This document shows positions 21,896 through 30,863 of a DNA stretch of 64,000 bases, piece by piece. The stretch lies in the NCBI RefSeq assembly GCF_001042615.1, contig NZ_AP012327.1, positions 310,001 through 374,000 of the forward strand, read 5' to 3'. Made by a program: the position numbers and the translations under genes. The stretch comes from Bifidobacterium catenulatum subsp. kashiwanohense JCM 15439 = DSM 21854. Lineage in GTDB: Bacteria > Actinomycetota > Actinomycetes > Actinomycetales > Bifidobacteriaceae. Below the pieces are notes generated by a model. It was given only the letters and a program-made list of their open reading frames with translations, did not search any database and was not told the origin of the DNA. Position 1 is the first letter of the stretch; every line of letters begins with the position of its first letter.

Positions 21896-23119
21896 ATGGC
21901 AAGCATGACTATGGCTGATTGGCAGACTCTTTCCGAACGTATTAACCGCGTGGCTCCGAGCGCTACTCTGGCCGTTGATTCCAAAGCGAAAGCGATGAAG
22001 GCTGAAGGAATTGACGTCATTGGATTTGGCGCGGGCGAGCCGAACTTTCCGACTCCGGCTCCGATCGTCGCAGCTGCGGCCGAAGCGGTGCAGGATCCGA
22101 AGAACTATCGTTACACTCCAACGGCAGGTTTGCCGGAACTGCGCAAGGCAATCGCAGAAAAAACGTTGCGCGATTCCGGTTACGAAGTCGATCCGAACCA
22201 GGTTATCGTAACCAACGGCGGCAAGCAGGCCGTGTACTCGGCATTCCAAATCCTGCTTGATGAAGGCGACGAAGTCATCATTCCGACGCCGTATTGGACG
22301 AGCTATCCGGAAGCGGTGAAACTGGCCGGAGGCGTGCCTGTCGAAGTGTTCGCCGGTGCCGACCGCAATTTCGAACCAAGTCTTGAAGATCTCGAAAAAG
22401 CGCGTACCGAACGCACGAAAGCCATCATCGTGAACACGCCGAACAATCCGACGGGTGCCGTGTGGAAGCCGGAAACCGTCAAGGCGATTGGTGAATGGGC
22501 TGTGGAACATCATGTGTGGGTGATTTCCGACGAAATCTACGAGCATCTCAACTACGATGGCGCAAAAACCACGTACGTCGGCGCTGCAGTGTCCGAAGTG
22601 CGTGGTCAGCTGCTGGTACTCAACGGCGTGGCCAAAACGTATGCCATGCCCGGCTGGCGTGTCGGTTGGATGATCGCTCCCATCGACGTGGCCAAGGCCG
22701 CGTCCAAGCTGCAGGGGCATATGACGTCCAACGTGAACAATATCTCCCAGCGCGCCGCAATCGCGGCCGTGTCCGGCTCGCTTGATGCCGTGTACGAGAT
22801 GCGCGAGGCTTTCGACAAGCGCCGTAAGACCATCGTTGCCGCGTTGAACGATATTGAGGGTGTGAACTGCCCGACGCCGACCGGTGCATTCTATGCGTTC
22901 GCCGATGTGAGCGACCTGCTGAACAAGCCGCTCGGCACAAGCAAGACCTCCTATGCGAGCACGTCCGAGCTGGCTGCGGCATTGCTTGACGAAGGCCATG
23001 TGGCGGCCGTGCCAGGTGAAGCGTCCGGCGCTCCTGGCTACCTGCGATTCTCGTATGCGCTTGCCGACGACGATCTGGTCGAGGGCATGAAACGCATGAA
23101 GCAGTGGGTCGAAGCCTGA
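21896..23119 (+). CDS. aspC: Class I aspartate aminotransferase
   Basis: PLP-dependent transfer of amino groups between aspartate and 2-oxoglutarate, or a related substrate. 407 residues in the AspAT subgroup Ib pattern: [62 protein letters not shown], the PLP-lysine segment [15 protein letters not shown] and C-terminal [15 protein letters not shown] 21896 follows GGGAGGG with 5-nt spacing; the longer frame to 21857 is not conserved-looking. Substrate choice within the subgroup (aspartate versus prephenate) is not decided by sequence. Confidence 0.9.
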   Translation: MASMTMADWQTLSERINRVAPSATLAVDSKAKAMKAEGIDVIGFGAGEPNFPTPAPIVAAAAEAVQDPKNYRYTPTAGLPELRKAIAEKTLRDSGYEVDPNQVIVTNGGKQAVYSAFQILLDEGDEVIIPTPYWTSYPEAVKLAGGVPVEVFAGADRNFEPSLEDLEKARTERTKAIIVNTPNNPTGAVWKPETVKAIGEWAVEHHVWVISDEIYEHLNYDGAKTTYVGAAVSEVRGQLLVLNGVAKTYAMPGWRVGWMIAPIDVAKAASKLQGHMTSNVNNISQRAAIAAVSGSLDAVYEMREAFDKRRKTIVAALNDIEGVNCPTPTGAFYAFADVSDLLNKPLGTSKTSYASTSELAAALLDEGHVAAVPGEASGAPGYLRFSYALADDDLVEGMKRMKQWVEA

Positions 23120-23146
23120 TACTGACCTGACTGAAACTTTTCGTAC

Positions 23147-23188
23147 GATTCGCACCACGGTGACATGCCGGGTGCGAATCTTTTTTTC
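23147..23188 (+). terminator. Terminator after aspC
   Basis: Perfect 10-bp stem GATTCGCACC (23147-23156) with GGTGCGAATC (23171-23180), then seven T's. Confidence 0.92.
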
Positions 23189-23229
23189 GTTGGAAAATAG
23201 CGGTTTTGAGAGATTTTTTTAAAAACTGG

Positions 23230-23311
23230 TTGGACTAAGTCGCAAATACCCGCTATTATTTCGACTTGGCGGTTTTGCCGCTTACTTCTTGCGTGGTTTT
23301 TCGCATAAAAT
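23230..23311 (+). promoter_or_regulatory. Promoter region of tRNA-Trp-secE-nusG
   Basis: AT-rich stretch with two possible sites: TTGGAC (23230-23235), 18 nt, TATTAT (23254-23259); and TTACTT (23282-23287), 18 nt, TAAAAT (23306-23311). Both could transcribe the tRNA and the two genes after it. Confidence 0.5.
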
Positions 23312-23345
23312 CCTCGCCAGCAAGTAGAAACGGCAGAGTACACCT

Positions 23346-23421
23346 AGGGAAGTGGCGCAATTGGTAGCGCAACGGTCTCCAAAACCGTAGGTTGTGGGTT
23401 CGAGTCCCGCCTTCCCTGCCA
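23346..23421 (+). tRNA. tRNA-Trp (CCA anticodon)
   Basis: Acceptor AGGGAAG (23346-23352) pairs CTTCCCT (23411-23417); anticodon stem ACGGT/ACCGT around CTCCAAA gives anticodon CCA; T-loop GTTCGAGTC; encoded CCA at 23419-23421. Located 33 bp before secE, the usual tRNA-Trp-secE-nusG linkage. Confidence 0.97.
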
Positions 23422-23454
23422 AGCTTCTTGCAACAAGCTCAGCGGAGGATTATT

Positions 23455-23682
23455 ATGGCGAAGGCAAAAAATAGCGAAAAGGCCGTTAAGCCGAATATCT
23501 TCATGCGAATTGGCTTGTTCATCAAACAGATTATCGACGAACTCCGCAAGGTTGTGACCCCGACCAGCAAAGAGCTGTTCTTCTGGGCGCTCGCCGTGTT
23601 CATTTTCGTGCTGTTCCTGATGGCACTGGTCACTGGTATGGACTACGGTCTGGGCAAGCTGACCCTGTGGATCTTCGGCTGA
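23455..23682 (+). CDS. secE: Preprotein translocase subunit SecE
   Basis: Small essential clamp of the SecYEG channel. 75 residues with a short Lys-rich N-terminus, an amphipathic helix (FIKQIIDELRKVVTPTSKEL) and one membrane helix (about 44-63), the short Gram-positive form. ATG 23455 follows GCGGAGGATTATT. In-frame sequence back to 23392 lies inside tRNA-Trp and is not coding. nusG starts 24 bp downstream. Confidence 0.95.
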   Translation: MAKAKNSEKAVKPNIFMRIGLFIKQIIDELRKVVTPTSKELFFWALAVFIFVLFLMALVTGMDYGLGKLTLWIFG

Positions 23683-23706
23683 TCAACAACTTGAAGGTGA
23701 AACTGC

Positions 23707-24516
23707 ATGACTGACGAAGTGTTTTCTGACAACCTCGACGAGGCTCCTGAAGCTGATCTCGAGGCCGTGGCCGCCGTTGAGGCGCTGCCGGCCGAAGGCG
23801 AAAGCGTTCAGGAAACCGCCGATGAGACCGTTGAGGCAGAGCCGACTGCCGAAGTCGCTTCCGACGAGTCCGAAGAGGGCAAGGAAGACGACGAGCAGGA
23901 TGCCGGCGCTAAGGCCGTCGAAGACTTCTCCAACAGCCTGCGCACCCTCGAAGGTAAATGGTATGTGCTGCACACCTACTCCGGCTATGAGAAGCGTGTG
24001 AAGACCAACGTTGAATCCCGTGTGGCGAGCTTCGGTATGGAAGACAAGATCTTCCAGGTTGAAGTGCCAATGGAAGAGGTCGAAAAGCACACTGAAAAGG
24101 GCAAGAAGGTCATCACCCGCGTGCGTGTTCCCGGCTACGTGCTGATTCGCATGCTTCCGGATGAGAACGCCCGCCGTATCGTTCGTGAAACCGAAGGTGT
24201 CACCGGCTTCGTTGGCCCGACCAAGGAACCGGCGCCGCTGAGCCGCAAGGAAGTCGTTTCCATGATGGCTCCGATGATTGCCTCCGAAGCGCTCAAGAAG
24301 GCTGGCGACAAGCCAGCCGCCAATAAGAAGCGCGTCCTCGAAGTCTCCTACGCCGTTGGCGATCAGGTCACCGTCACCGATGGTCCGTTCACCACCATGG
24401 CAGCTGTCGTCTCCGACGTTGAGCCCACCACACAGAAACTCACCGTGCTCGTGTCCATCTTCGGTCGCGACACACCAGTGGAGTTGGGCTTCAATCAGGT
24501 AGAAAAGCTAGCCTGA
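23707..24516 (+). CDS. nusG: Transcription termination/antitermination factor NusG
   Basis: Binds RNA polymerase and couples to ribosomes or Rho. 269 residues: an acidic, Ala/Glu-rich N-terminal extension of about 78 residues (common in actinobacteria), an NGN domain from [16 protein letters not shown] through PGYVLIRM, then a KOW domain at the C-terminus ([12 protein letters not shown]). The N-terminal acidic tail explains the length compared with about 180 in E. coli. Closely follows secE; terminator directly after. Confidence 0.96.
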   Translation: MTDEVFSDNLDEAPEADLEAVAAVEALPAEGESVQETADETVEAEPTAEVASDESEEGKEDDEQDAGAKAVEDFSNSLRTLEGKWYVLHTYSGYEKRVKTNVESRVASFGMEDKIFQVEVPMEEVEKHTEKGKKVITRVRVPGYVLIRMLPDENARRIVRETEGVTGFVGPTKEPAPLSRKEVVSMMAPMIASEALKKAGDKPAANKKRVLEVSYAVGDQVTVTDGPFTTMAAVVSDVEPTTQKLTVLVSIFGRDTPVELGFNQVEKLA

Positions 24517-24539
24517 AATTTAAAATAGTAAGGATTTTG

Positions 24540-24569
24540 AAAGACCCCGCGCATTGCGGGGTCTTTTTT
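24540..24569 (+). terminator. Terminator after nusG
   Basis: AAAGACCCCGC (24540-24550), loop, GCGGGGTCTTT (24556-24566) with a T-run; separates secE-nusG from rplK-rplA. Confidence 0.9.
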
Positions 24570-24742
24570 GTCTGGGGGAGTGGGCACAATGGGAAAGCCT
24601 GTGTCTGGAGGGTTTGGCGTGCCTGGACGAGGGTGCGGAATCCGCTAGCACAGCACAGCAATATACGTTGCGGAAGGAATCGGACGCGGGAGACCTACTC
24701 CGGTGCCGCTACCACCGCTTCTACAGAAAGAAGAACCATACA

Positions 24743-25174
24743 ATGGCTCCTAAGAAGAAAGTCTCGGCGCTTCTCAAGCTCCAGATTCAGGCTGGCAAGG
24801 CCAACCCGGCCCCGCCGCTGGGTCCGGCACTGGGTTCCCATGGCGTGAACATCATGGACTTCTGCAAGCAGTACAACGCTGCCACGCAGGACAAGATGGG
24901 CCAGGTCATCCCTGTTGAGATCACCGTTTTCGAAGATCGTTCCTTCACCTTCATTCTGAAGACCCCGCCGGCGGCAGCTCTGCTGAAGAAGGCCGCGGGC
25001 ATCCAGAAGGGTACCGAAAACCCGCTGACCCACAAGGTCGGCTCCGTCACCAAGGCTCAGGTCCGCGAGATCGCCGAGATCAAGATGGCTGATCTGTCCG
25101 CACGCGACGTCGAAGCCGGCATGAAGATCATCGAGGGCACCGCCCGCTCGATGGGTATCACGGTTACCGACTGA
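24743..25174 (+). CDS. rplK: 50S ribosomal protein L11
   Basis: 143 residues, [20 protein letters not shown] start, [19 protein letters not shown] core, and a C-terminal rRNA-binding domain ending [10 protein letters not shown]. Component of the GTPase-associated centre, needed for RelA-type stringent signalling. ATG 24743 is preceded by AGAAAGAAGAACC; the long in-frame extension back to 24554 covers the nusG terminator and is not coding. rplA begins 14 bp later. Confidence 0.97.
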   Translation: MAPKKKVSALLKLQIQAGKANPAPPLGPALGSHGVNIMDFCKQYNAATQDKMGQVIPVEITVFEDRSFTFILKTPPAAALLKKAAGIQKGTENPLTHKVGSVTKAQVREIAEIKMADLSARDVEAGMKIIEGTARSMGITVTD

Positions 25175-25188
25175 GAGGAGAGGGACAA

Positions 25189-25881
25189 ATGGTAAAGCGT
25201 TCCAAGAAGTACCGCGAAGCTTCTGAGAAGATCGATCGTAACAATCTTTACACCGCCAACGAAGCCATCGCTCTCGTCAAGAGCATGCCGGAGTACAAGT
25301 TCGATCAGACCGTTGAGGCCGTGCTGCGCCTGAACGTGGATCCGCGCAAGGCCGACCAGCTGGTCCGCGGTTCCGTCAACCTGCCGAACGGCACCGGTAA
25401 GACCGCCAAGGTCCTCGTGTTCGCCCGTGGCCCGAAGGCCACCGAGGCTCTCGAGGCTGGCGCCGACATCGTCGGTGACGACGATCTCGTGCAGAAGGTC
25501 GCCGACGGCTTCCTTGACTTCGATTCCGTGGTGGCTACCCCGGACATGATGGGCAAGGTCGGCCGCCTCGGCCGCGTGCTTGGTCCGCGTGGCCTCATGC
25601 CGAACCCGAAGACCGGCACCGTGACCATGGACGTCACCAAGGCCATCAAGGACATCAAGGGTGGCAAGGTCGACTTCCGCGTCGACAAGAACGGTAACCT
25701 GAGCTTCCTCATCGGCAAGCTCTCCTTCACCGAGCAGGCTCTCGACGAGAACTTCAAGGCTGTTGCCGACGAAATCAAGCGTCTGAAGCCGTCCACCGTG
25801 AAGGGCCGCTACGTCACCAAGGCGACCATCACCTCCACGATGAACCCGGGCGTCCCGGTTGATCCGACGGTTATCGCCTGA
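25189..25881 (+). CDS. rplA: 50S ribosomal protein L1
   Basis: 230-residue L1-stalk protein; in other bacteria it also represses its own operon through an mRNA site. The [16 protein letters not shown] start, [28 protein letters not shown] signature region and [13 protein letters not shown] are intact. Follows rplK by 14 bp with AGAGGAGAGGGACAA as ribosome-binding site. Confidence 0.97.
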   Translation: MVKRSKKYREASEKIDRNNLYTANEAIALVKSMPEYKFDQTVEAVLRLNVDPRKADQLVRGSVNLPNGTGKTAKVLVFARGPKATEALEAGADIVGDDDLVQKVADGFLDFDSVVATPDMMGKVGRLGRVLGPRGLMPNPKTGTVTMDVTKAIKDIKGGKVDFRVDKNGNLSFLIGKLSFTEQALDENFKAVADEIKRLKPSTVKGRYVTKATITSTMNPGVPVDPTVIA

Positions 25882-25916
25882 GCAATATAGCTTGCAGATA
25901 GCTTCTATATAGCTTG

Positions 25917-25959
25917 CAAAAGACCCGCATCCTGCCCTAACGCGAGATGCGGGTCTTTT
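25917..25959 (+). terminator. Terminator after rplA
   Basis: AAAAGACCCGCAT (25918-25930) pairs with ATGCGGGTCTTTT (25947-25959). Two copies of ATATAGCTTGCA precede it. Confidence 0.88.
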
Positions 25960-26077
25960 CGTATGTATCTTGCGATTATCGGTCTCATTTAATACATAAT
26001 GATCCTGCAATTGTCTGAATATCAAAGAATCTCAATGAAACCAGATATCAGATAGATATTAAAACAGAAAAGTGATT

Positions 26078-26857
26078 TCAACGATCGCGCATACGGCCAA
26101 TTGCAAGCGCGGTCGTCAACACGTATGCGTCGCGTGGATCGGTCGCATCCCAACCGGTCGTTTCCGCGGCACGCTTCAAACGATAACGCACCGTATTCGG
26201 ATGCACGTTCAAATCCTTCGCGGTGTTCTCCAACGAACTGCCGTTCCTCAAAAACGTGGAAACCGTCACAAACGTCGGATCGTCGGGATTATCGCCATGA
26301 AGCACCCGATACACGTTCTGATACAGCTCCTCACGCGCGTAGTCATCGCCCAAAAGCGCCCTCTCAGGCAGCAATTCGTCGGCGCGCAACGGGCGGGACG
26401 GTGAGGCCAAAGCGGGAGCGGCCTGCAGCGAGAACAAGGTTTCACGCAACACATGCGAGGCACCGACGACACCAGAACGTACCGGACTCAAATACACCGG
26501 CTCGTCCTCGCTGAACGCGGACATGACAGATGTGCACGTCACCTCGGCGGTGGCGGCCCCCATCTGACAGACCAACACCAGCAGAAAACTGCCGTACGTG
26601 CCGACGATCGCATGCTCCCCACCCAAATCACGCACCGCATTGCGCGCGACCAGCGAAGCCGAGGCAGGACTCACCTTCGGTGTGCCGCCAATCGCGAAAC
26701 AATCGAAATTTCCGCGCCATCCGAGCACGTTCATCAACGAGGCGACGCGATCATCCGTAAGATTTGTCATCAGGCATTCGAAAGCGAGCCGTTCGATGGT
26801 CGAATCGTCGGTGTGCCCTGCCAGAAGGTCGAGAATGTCTGCCTGATCGGAGTTCAT
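26078..26857 (-). CDS. PucR-type helix-turn-helix regulator
   Basis: 259 residues from ATG 26857; an upstream TTG at 26866 is also possible. The N-terminal part has no recognisable domain. The C-terminal 60 residues (TFLRNGSSLENTAKDLNVHPNTVRYRLKRA) are the PucR C-terminal helix-turn-helix. In Streptomyces the PucR-like FasR activates fatty-acid synthesis genes; this gene lies 4 kb before the biotin/acc/fas genes, so a FasR-like role is plausible but inferred. There is no Shine-Dalgarno: the start reads ACACTTGACGCTTATG, resembling the accBC start (AAACTTGACGTTATG). Confidence 0.8.
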   Translation of the reverse strand: MNSDQADILDLLAGHTDDSTIERLAFECLMTNLTDDRVASLMNVLGWRGNFDCFAIGGTPKVSPASASLVARNAVRDLGGEHAIVGTYGSFLLVLVCQMGAATAEVTCTSVMSAFSEDEPVYLSPVRSGVVGASHVLRETLFSLQAAPALASPSRPLRADELLPERALLGDDYAREELYQNVYRVLHGDNPDDPTFVTVSTFLRNGSSLENTAKDLNVHPNTVRYRLKRAAETTGWDATDPRDAYVLTTALAIGRMRDR

Positions 26858-26942
26858 AAGCGTCAAGTGTAGCCGTCTATCTAACGAATCGCTGAACGGG
26901 CGGCAACAACAAGGTGAGGCTCATTCGGGGAGTGCCGCTATT

Positions 26943-29042
26943 ATGCCGCTTATGAGCGAAGTCAAAAAAACCGGAAAGCGTGGCGAAAAGGTCGGTACGT
27001 TCCTCAGCTGGACACTGGCCGTGCTGGCATGCCTGTGGGTGGCATGGTGTTGCGCCATCGGGCCGTTGTATTGGTTCGGTGGCGGACTTTCCGACTTCGG
27101 CTGGCTGAACGTGCTGTATTTGGCGGTCGCTTTCGCAATATGTTTTTCGATTGTCGTCGCGCTGGTCAGATTCGGACACGGTCGTCGCGTGCTTCCGCGA
27201 TATTTCGTACGTCGGTATGAAAGACTATGCGACGAGATCGCGGGAACGCCAACCACTGTGCTCGGCATTATGTTGCGACACCTGCATGATGCTGCGCACA
27301 GTCGTCCGGGGCGTGCCCTTCATGCGATGATCGTATGGCTTGGGCGCAAACTGACTCGTTGCACCGATTGCTGGTGGAAACTCATGCTGGTGTTCGTGAT
27401 CGGCTGGCTGTGGGTGCCGACCACGCTATTGGCTGCATTCGGCGCCGACATACGTTCGCAAATCCGCGAATTCAGCTGGGCGTTGAACCAGTGGATGGGC
27501 CTGAAGCAGCCATATATCGGTTTCTTCTCGTTCGTGCCCATGGATATCTACCCGACCGCGCATTACATGTGGCCGGATAATCCCACGTACCTGACCGACC
27601 AGCATAACGTTGTGCTCACCGTGTTCTACGGCGCGGTGGCGGCGGTTTCCCGCTATTTCACCGACTCCAACGATGCGGGCATTGTAGTGCTTGCCGCATT
27701 GCAATGGCTGTTCGCCGCATTCTGCTGTTCGGCGACCGCCAACCGATTCTTCAACCTGCCGTGGCGCAGGCTCGGCGTCGGCACATTCGACTTCTCGCGT
27801 CCGGAACGCCACGATTGCTGGAATATGCGCGATTACACGCATCCCGAAGCGGGCGTCGTGGCACGCCCTTCCAGACTGCGGGCCGGTGCGAAAACCCGAT
27901 TCGTGATACTTCTGTTCTTCATGGTGTGCCCCCTTGCAGTGTTCGCCACGATTTCCCTGACGAAATCGCCACTGTTCGCTTTCGCATTCGTATGGTGGTT
28001 CGGCGTGTGGTACGAACTGCATATGACGCACGTCAAAGTGCTGTCCACCATCAACGGCAAGCCGACTCGTCTGCGCAAACGCTCGATCATGGCGCTCACC
28101 ATCTCAAGCTGCGTGATGCTCATCAGCGCGAAATACGCATGGTACATCATTCTCTTTACCCTGATCCTGGCGCTCATCAACGATCGAAAACGTTGGAAAA
28201 CCTATCTTGTGGCACTGCTGCTGCCGACCATCCTCATTCATGGCGGCATCGTATTCCTCACCAACACGGGTGCCATCATCGGTGGCGACCCGATCGAAAG
28301 CCGGGGCATCCAACTGCAGCAGATTGCGCGCGTTGCCAAATACAATCCAAACGGCATTCCGGCGGATGCGGCGGAAAAGCTCGAACCCGTCTTCAACCTC
28401 GACCAAATGGCCGAAGCATACTCCTGGCAGGATGCCGACCCGGTGAAATCCTCCGGTATCCAATCGAAAAAAGTCAGCTACAAGTGGCGTACCGTCACCG
28501 AAGACGACATGAAGAACTTCAACGAGGCATGGCTTGAAATCGTCGTCGCGAATCCCGTGATCGCACTCGACGCGTTTTTCGCGGAGTGTTTCGGCTATTT
28601 CGACGTGGCCGACTTACCGTACGTGTCGATGGACTACTACGTGGACAACGATTACGTGCAGAGCGGCAATGTGTGGATACACCTGTACAACCACGATTGG
28701 CGCGATGCGGTGGCCGGTTTCGCCAAAGGATGGGGCAATATTCCCGTGATCGGCTGGGTGACGCACGGCAATCTGTACGTAACGCTAATGCTGCTGGTCG
28801 GCGCTGCCGAAGTGGTGCTGCGACGGTGGCGTTCGCTGTCGTGGCATCTGCCCTTGCTGCTGCTCATGGGCGTGATGATCACCGCTCCAGCCAACAATTT
28901 CGAACGGCATATGCTGCCGGTCGCGTTCGTGTTCGGTTTCGTATGCCTGCAATTCTGGCGCGAGTCGCGTAATGCGCGGCTGGCGGCCAACGCGAACATG
29001 GTCAGTGAGTATGAGGCCAGCCAAGTGCGGCAGAACGAATAG
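26943..29042 (+). CDS. Large polytopic membrane protein, DUF6020-like
   Basis: 699 residues with about a dozen hydrophobic segments spread along the chain, starting near residue 20, and a soluble extracytoplasmic-looking stretch at about 440-600 between membrane blocks. No catalytic motif I can name. The layout resembles large membrane proteins annotated DUF6020 or GT-C-type glycosyltransferase-like in Gram-positives; a role in polymer or lipid glycosylation is only a guess. ATG 26943 lies about 10 nt after GGGGAG; ATG 26952 is an alternative. The divergent gap to the PucR gene is only 85 bp, so they may share regulation. Confidence 0.7.
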   Translation: MPLMSEVKKTGKRGEKVGTFLSWTLAVLACLWVAWCCAIGPLYWFGGGLSDFGWLNVLYLAVAFAICFSIVVALVRFGHGRRVLPRYFVRRYERLCDEIAGTPTTVLGIMLRHLHDAAHSRPGRALHAMIVWLGRKLTRCTDCWWKLMLVFVIGWLWVPTTLLAAFGADIRSQIREFSWALNQWMGLKQPYIGFFSFVPMDIYPTAHYMWPDNPTYLTDQHNVVLTVFYGAVAAVSRYFTDSNDAGIVVLAALQWLFAAFCCSATANRFFNLPWRRLGVGTFDFSRPERHDCWNMRDYTHPEAGVVARPSRLRAGAKTRFVILLFFMVCPLAVFATISLTKSPLFAFAFVWWFGVWYELHMTHVKVLSTINGKPTRLRKRSIMALTISSCVMLISAKYAWYIILFTLILALINDRKRWKTYLVALLLPTILIHGGIVFLTNTGAIIGGDPIESRGIQLQQIARVAKYNPNGIPADAAEKLEPVFNLDQMAEAYSWQDADPVKSSGIQSKKVSYKWRTVTEDDMKNFNEAWLEIVVANPVIALDAFFAECFGYFDVADLPYVSMDYYVDNDYVQSGNVWIHLYNHDWRDAVAGFAKGWGNIPVIGWVTHGNLYVTLMLLVGAAEVVLRRWRSLSWHLPLLLLMGVMITAPANNFERHMLPVAFVFGFVCLQFWRESRNARLAANANMVSEYEASQVRQNE

Positions 29043-29104
29043 CGGCTGCGTGGTTGTTGTGTTGGATGTTACGTTGCGTCGAATACCATAGTAGATGGGG
29101 AGTA

Positions 29105-30016
29105 ATGATGGCGATTTTGGATTCGGCAATGATTATGCCGCGTACTTGTGCTGCGGCGGATCAGGTGCTGCTGTTCGACACCGTGGGATCCACGAATACG
29201 TATGCCGCGGATTTGGTGCGCGAGGGAGTGCTGTTCGGTGCGAATGGTGCGGATGGCGTGAATGCAGGGAAGTCCGTGTGGAGCGGGCATGAGATCGTGG
29301 CCATTGCGGCGAACGATCAGACGGCCGGTCGCGGGCGTCTCGACCATACGTGGACGAGCGTTCCGGGGGAGTCGTTCATCGTGTCGCTGGTGGTAAGCGT
29401 TCCTGTTTCGATTATGCGCGATTTATCCGTCAGCGGTTGGCTGCAAATGATCGCCGGTTGCGAGATGCGTGAGGCGATTGTCGGCGCGGTACGCGATTGC
29501 GGCGGCGGTTTTGACGGGAACATCGGAAACATTGCGCTGAAATGGCCGAACGATATTTTCGTGGACGGACGGAAACTCGGTGGCGTTCTCGCTGAGATGG
29601 TGCCGATTACGGGTTGCGGGGATCGCGTCGCCATTGTGATCGGCGTCGGTTTGAATCTTGCCATCGCACAGGCGCGATTGCCGATAGACATGGCCACGTC
29701 ATTGCAGTTGATTGCGCATGATCTGCCGGATGCTGCCGTTATGCGCGATGCGATCGCCGCACGTTGGGTACAAGGATTGCGCTCGCGGTTGGCTGATTTC
29801 GAGGAAGATCCCCATCGTGAGGCCATGCGCGCCAGAGAGGCCATGATTCCGATCTGTTGGACGCTTGGCAAATCTTGCGAAGCGCATTTCGTGGACGGAA
29901 CCACCCTGCGGGGCAAAGCTATCGCTTTAAACGACGACGCCTCCCTGACCATTGAGGATCAGGAAGGCGTGCTGCGTCGGGTGAGCACGGCCGATGTGGG
30001 CGTGCTCAGCAAGTGA
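29105..30016 (+). CDS. birA: Biotin--[acetyl-CoA-carboxylase] ligase
   Basis: Activates biotin to biotinyl-AMP and attaches it to the carrier lysine (here, AccBC Lys573). 303 residues: VGSTNTYA, the ATP/biotin loop AGRGRLDHTW, LKWPNDIFVDGRKLGGVLAEM, and a small C-terminal SH3-like domain. There is no N-terminal winged helix, so this is a mono-functional (Class I) ligase that cannot itself repress transcription. Start ATG 29105 follows GGGGAGTA; the frame reaches 29054 without a better site. It converges with bioY over 24 bp. Confidence 0.93.
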   Translation: MMAILDSAMIMPRTCAAADQVLLFDTVGSTNTYAADLVREGVLFGANGADGVNAGKSVWSGHEIVAIAANDQTAGRGRLDHTWTSVPGESFIVSLVVSVPVSIMRDLSVSGWLQMIAGCEMREAIVGAVRDCGGGFDGNIGNIALKWPNDIFVDGRKLGGVLAEMVPITGCGDRVAIVIGVGLNLAIAQARLPIDMATSLQLIAHDLPDAAVMRDAIAARWVQGLRSRLADFEEDPHREAMRAREAMIPICWTLGKSCEAHFVDGTTLRGKAIALNDDASLTIEDQEGVLRRVSTADVGVLSK

Positions 30017-30040
30017 GGAAACGTTCGTAACGAGTTCCAC

Positions 30041-30634
30041 TCACTTCAGCTTGGCAAGACCTGCGACCACGGCGGAAGCGACAACGGCCTTGACCGCGTC
30101 GCCGGCAATGAATCCCATGGAAGCCACCGCAACGATTGGCAGTGCAACGCCGGTAATGGCGGACTGCACGATGAAACCAAGCAGATAGTCAAGCACAATG
30201 CAGCCGGCGACGCAGGCGAACAGATAACGTGCGGCGGTCAACGCACCGTGCTTCAGCGAATCGGTGCGGGCTTCGCCCTTGAGCAGCGAGGTGACGACGG
30301 CCGCCGGCAGGAAGCCGATCAGGAAGCCGGCGCTCGGGCCGACCAATGCCATGGTGGAAGCGCCGCCTGCGAACACCGGCAGACCGACCGCGCCTGCTGC
30401 CAGATACATGAGCATCGCGGCGCCGGCCTGCTTCCACGGCAGCATCAGCGCGGCCAGCATCACCACAAACGTCTGCAGGGTGATCGGCACGGGCGTGCCT
30501 GGAATCGGGACGGCGCCAGCCGCGGAAGCTGCCCACATGAGCACGGCGAACAGCGCGGGCTTGAGTACGGATCCAAGAGTGCCGCTGGTAGCGGTTTTCA
30601 GTGTGGTTTTGAGCGTCAGCATTGCGTTACGCAC
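30041..30634 (-). CDS. bioY: Biotin transporter BioY
   Basis: S-component of biotin ECF transport, 197 residues, six hydrophobic segments, with the family's PVPITLQTFVVMLAAL stretch and the AAGAVGLPVFAGG and GPSAGFLIGF motifs. Start is GTG 30634, preceded by AAGGAGA; ATG 30661 upstream is poorer. No bioM/bioN ATPase or T-component genes are adjacent, so it either works alone or borrows a shared ECF module. It is divergent from accBC and convergent with birA, and none of the biotin synthesis genes are present here, consistent with biotin auxotrophy. Confidence 0.93.
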   Translation of the reverse strand: MRNAMLTLKTTLKTATSGTLGSVLKPALFAVLMWAASAAGAVPIPGTPVPITLQTFVVMLAALMLPWKQAGAAMLMYLAAGAVGLPVFAGGASTMALVGPSAGFLIGFLPAAVVTSLLKGEARTDSLKHGALTAARYLFACVAGCIVLDYLLGFIVQSAITGVALPIVAVASMGFIAGDAVKAVVASAVVAGLAKLK

Positions 30635-30863
30635 GATAATTCTCCTTGAATTTGATTGCATTACTGTTGATGAATCGACGATTGTTGACGGCCGAAATGA
30701 CGGCAATCGCAAAAGTGACGAAAATGCATGGTTTGTCAACTTATGCCCCCAATCGTAGGCTGGCTAAGTTTCGGTAACGTTTGTGGAGCCTTACAAAAAG
30801 ATCGCGTGTCTTTTGTGGGAAACGAGTTCCCGAGTTTTCGTTCGTTCGGCCAAACTTGACGTT
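30635..30863. promoter_or_regulatory. Divergent promoter region bioY/accBC
   Basis: 229 bp, probably with promoters for bioY (minus) and accBC (plus). TTGTTGAC (about 30682-30689) and TTGTCAAC (30734-30741) are similar elements in opposite sense, and GGGA-N7-TCCC occurs near 30819-30833. A biotin-responsive repressor site (BioQ type) would be expected in actinobacteria, but I cannot match its known motif with confidence. No ribosome-binding site precedes the accBC ATG. Confidence 0.4.
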
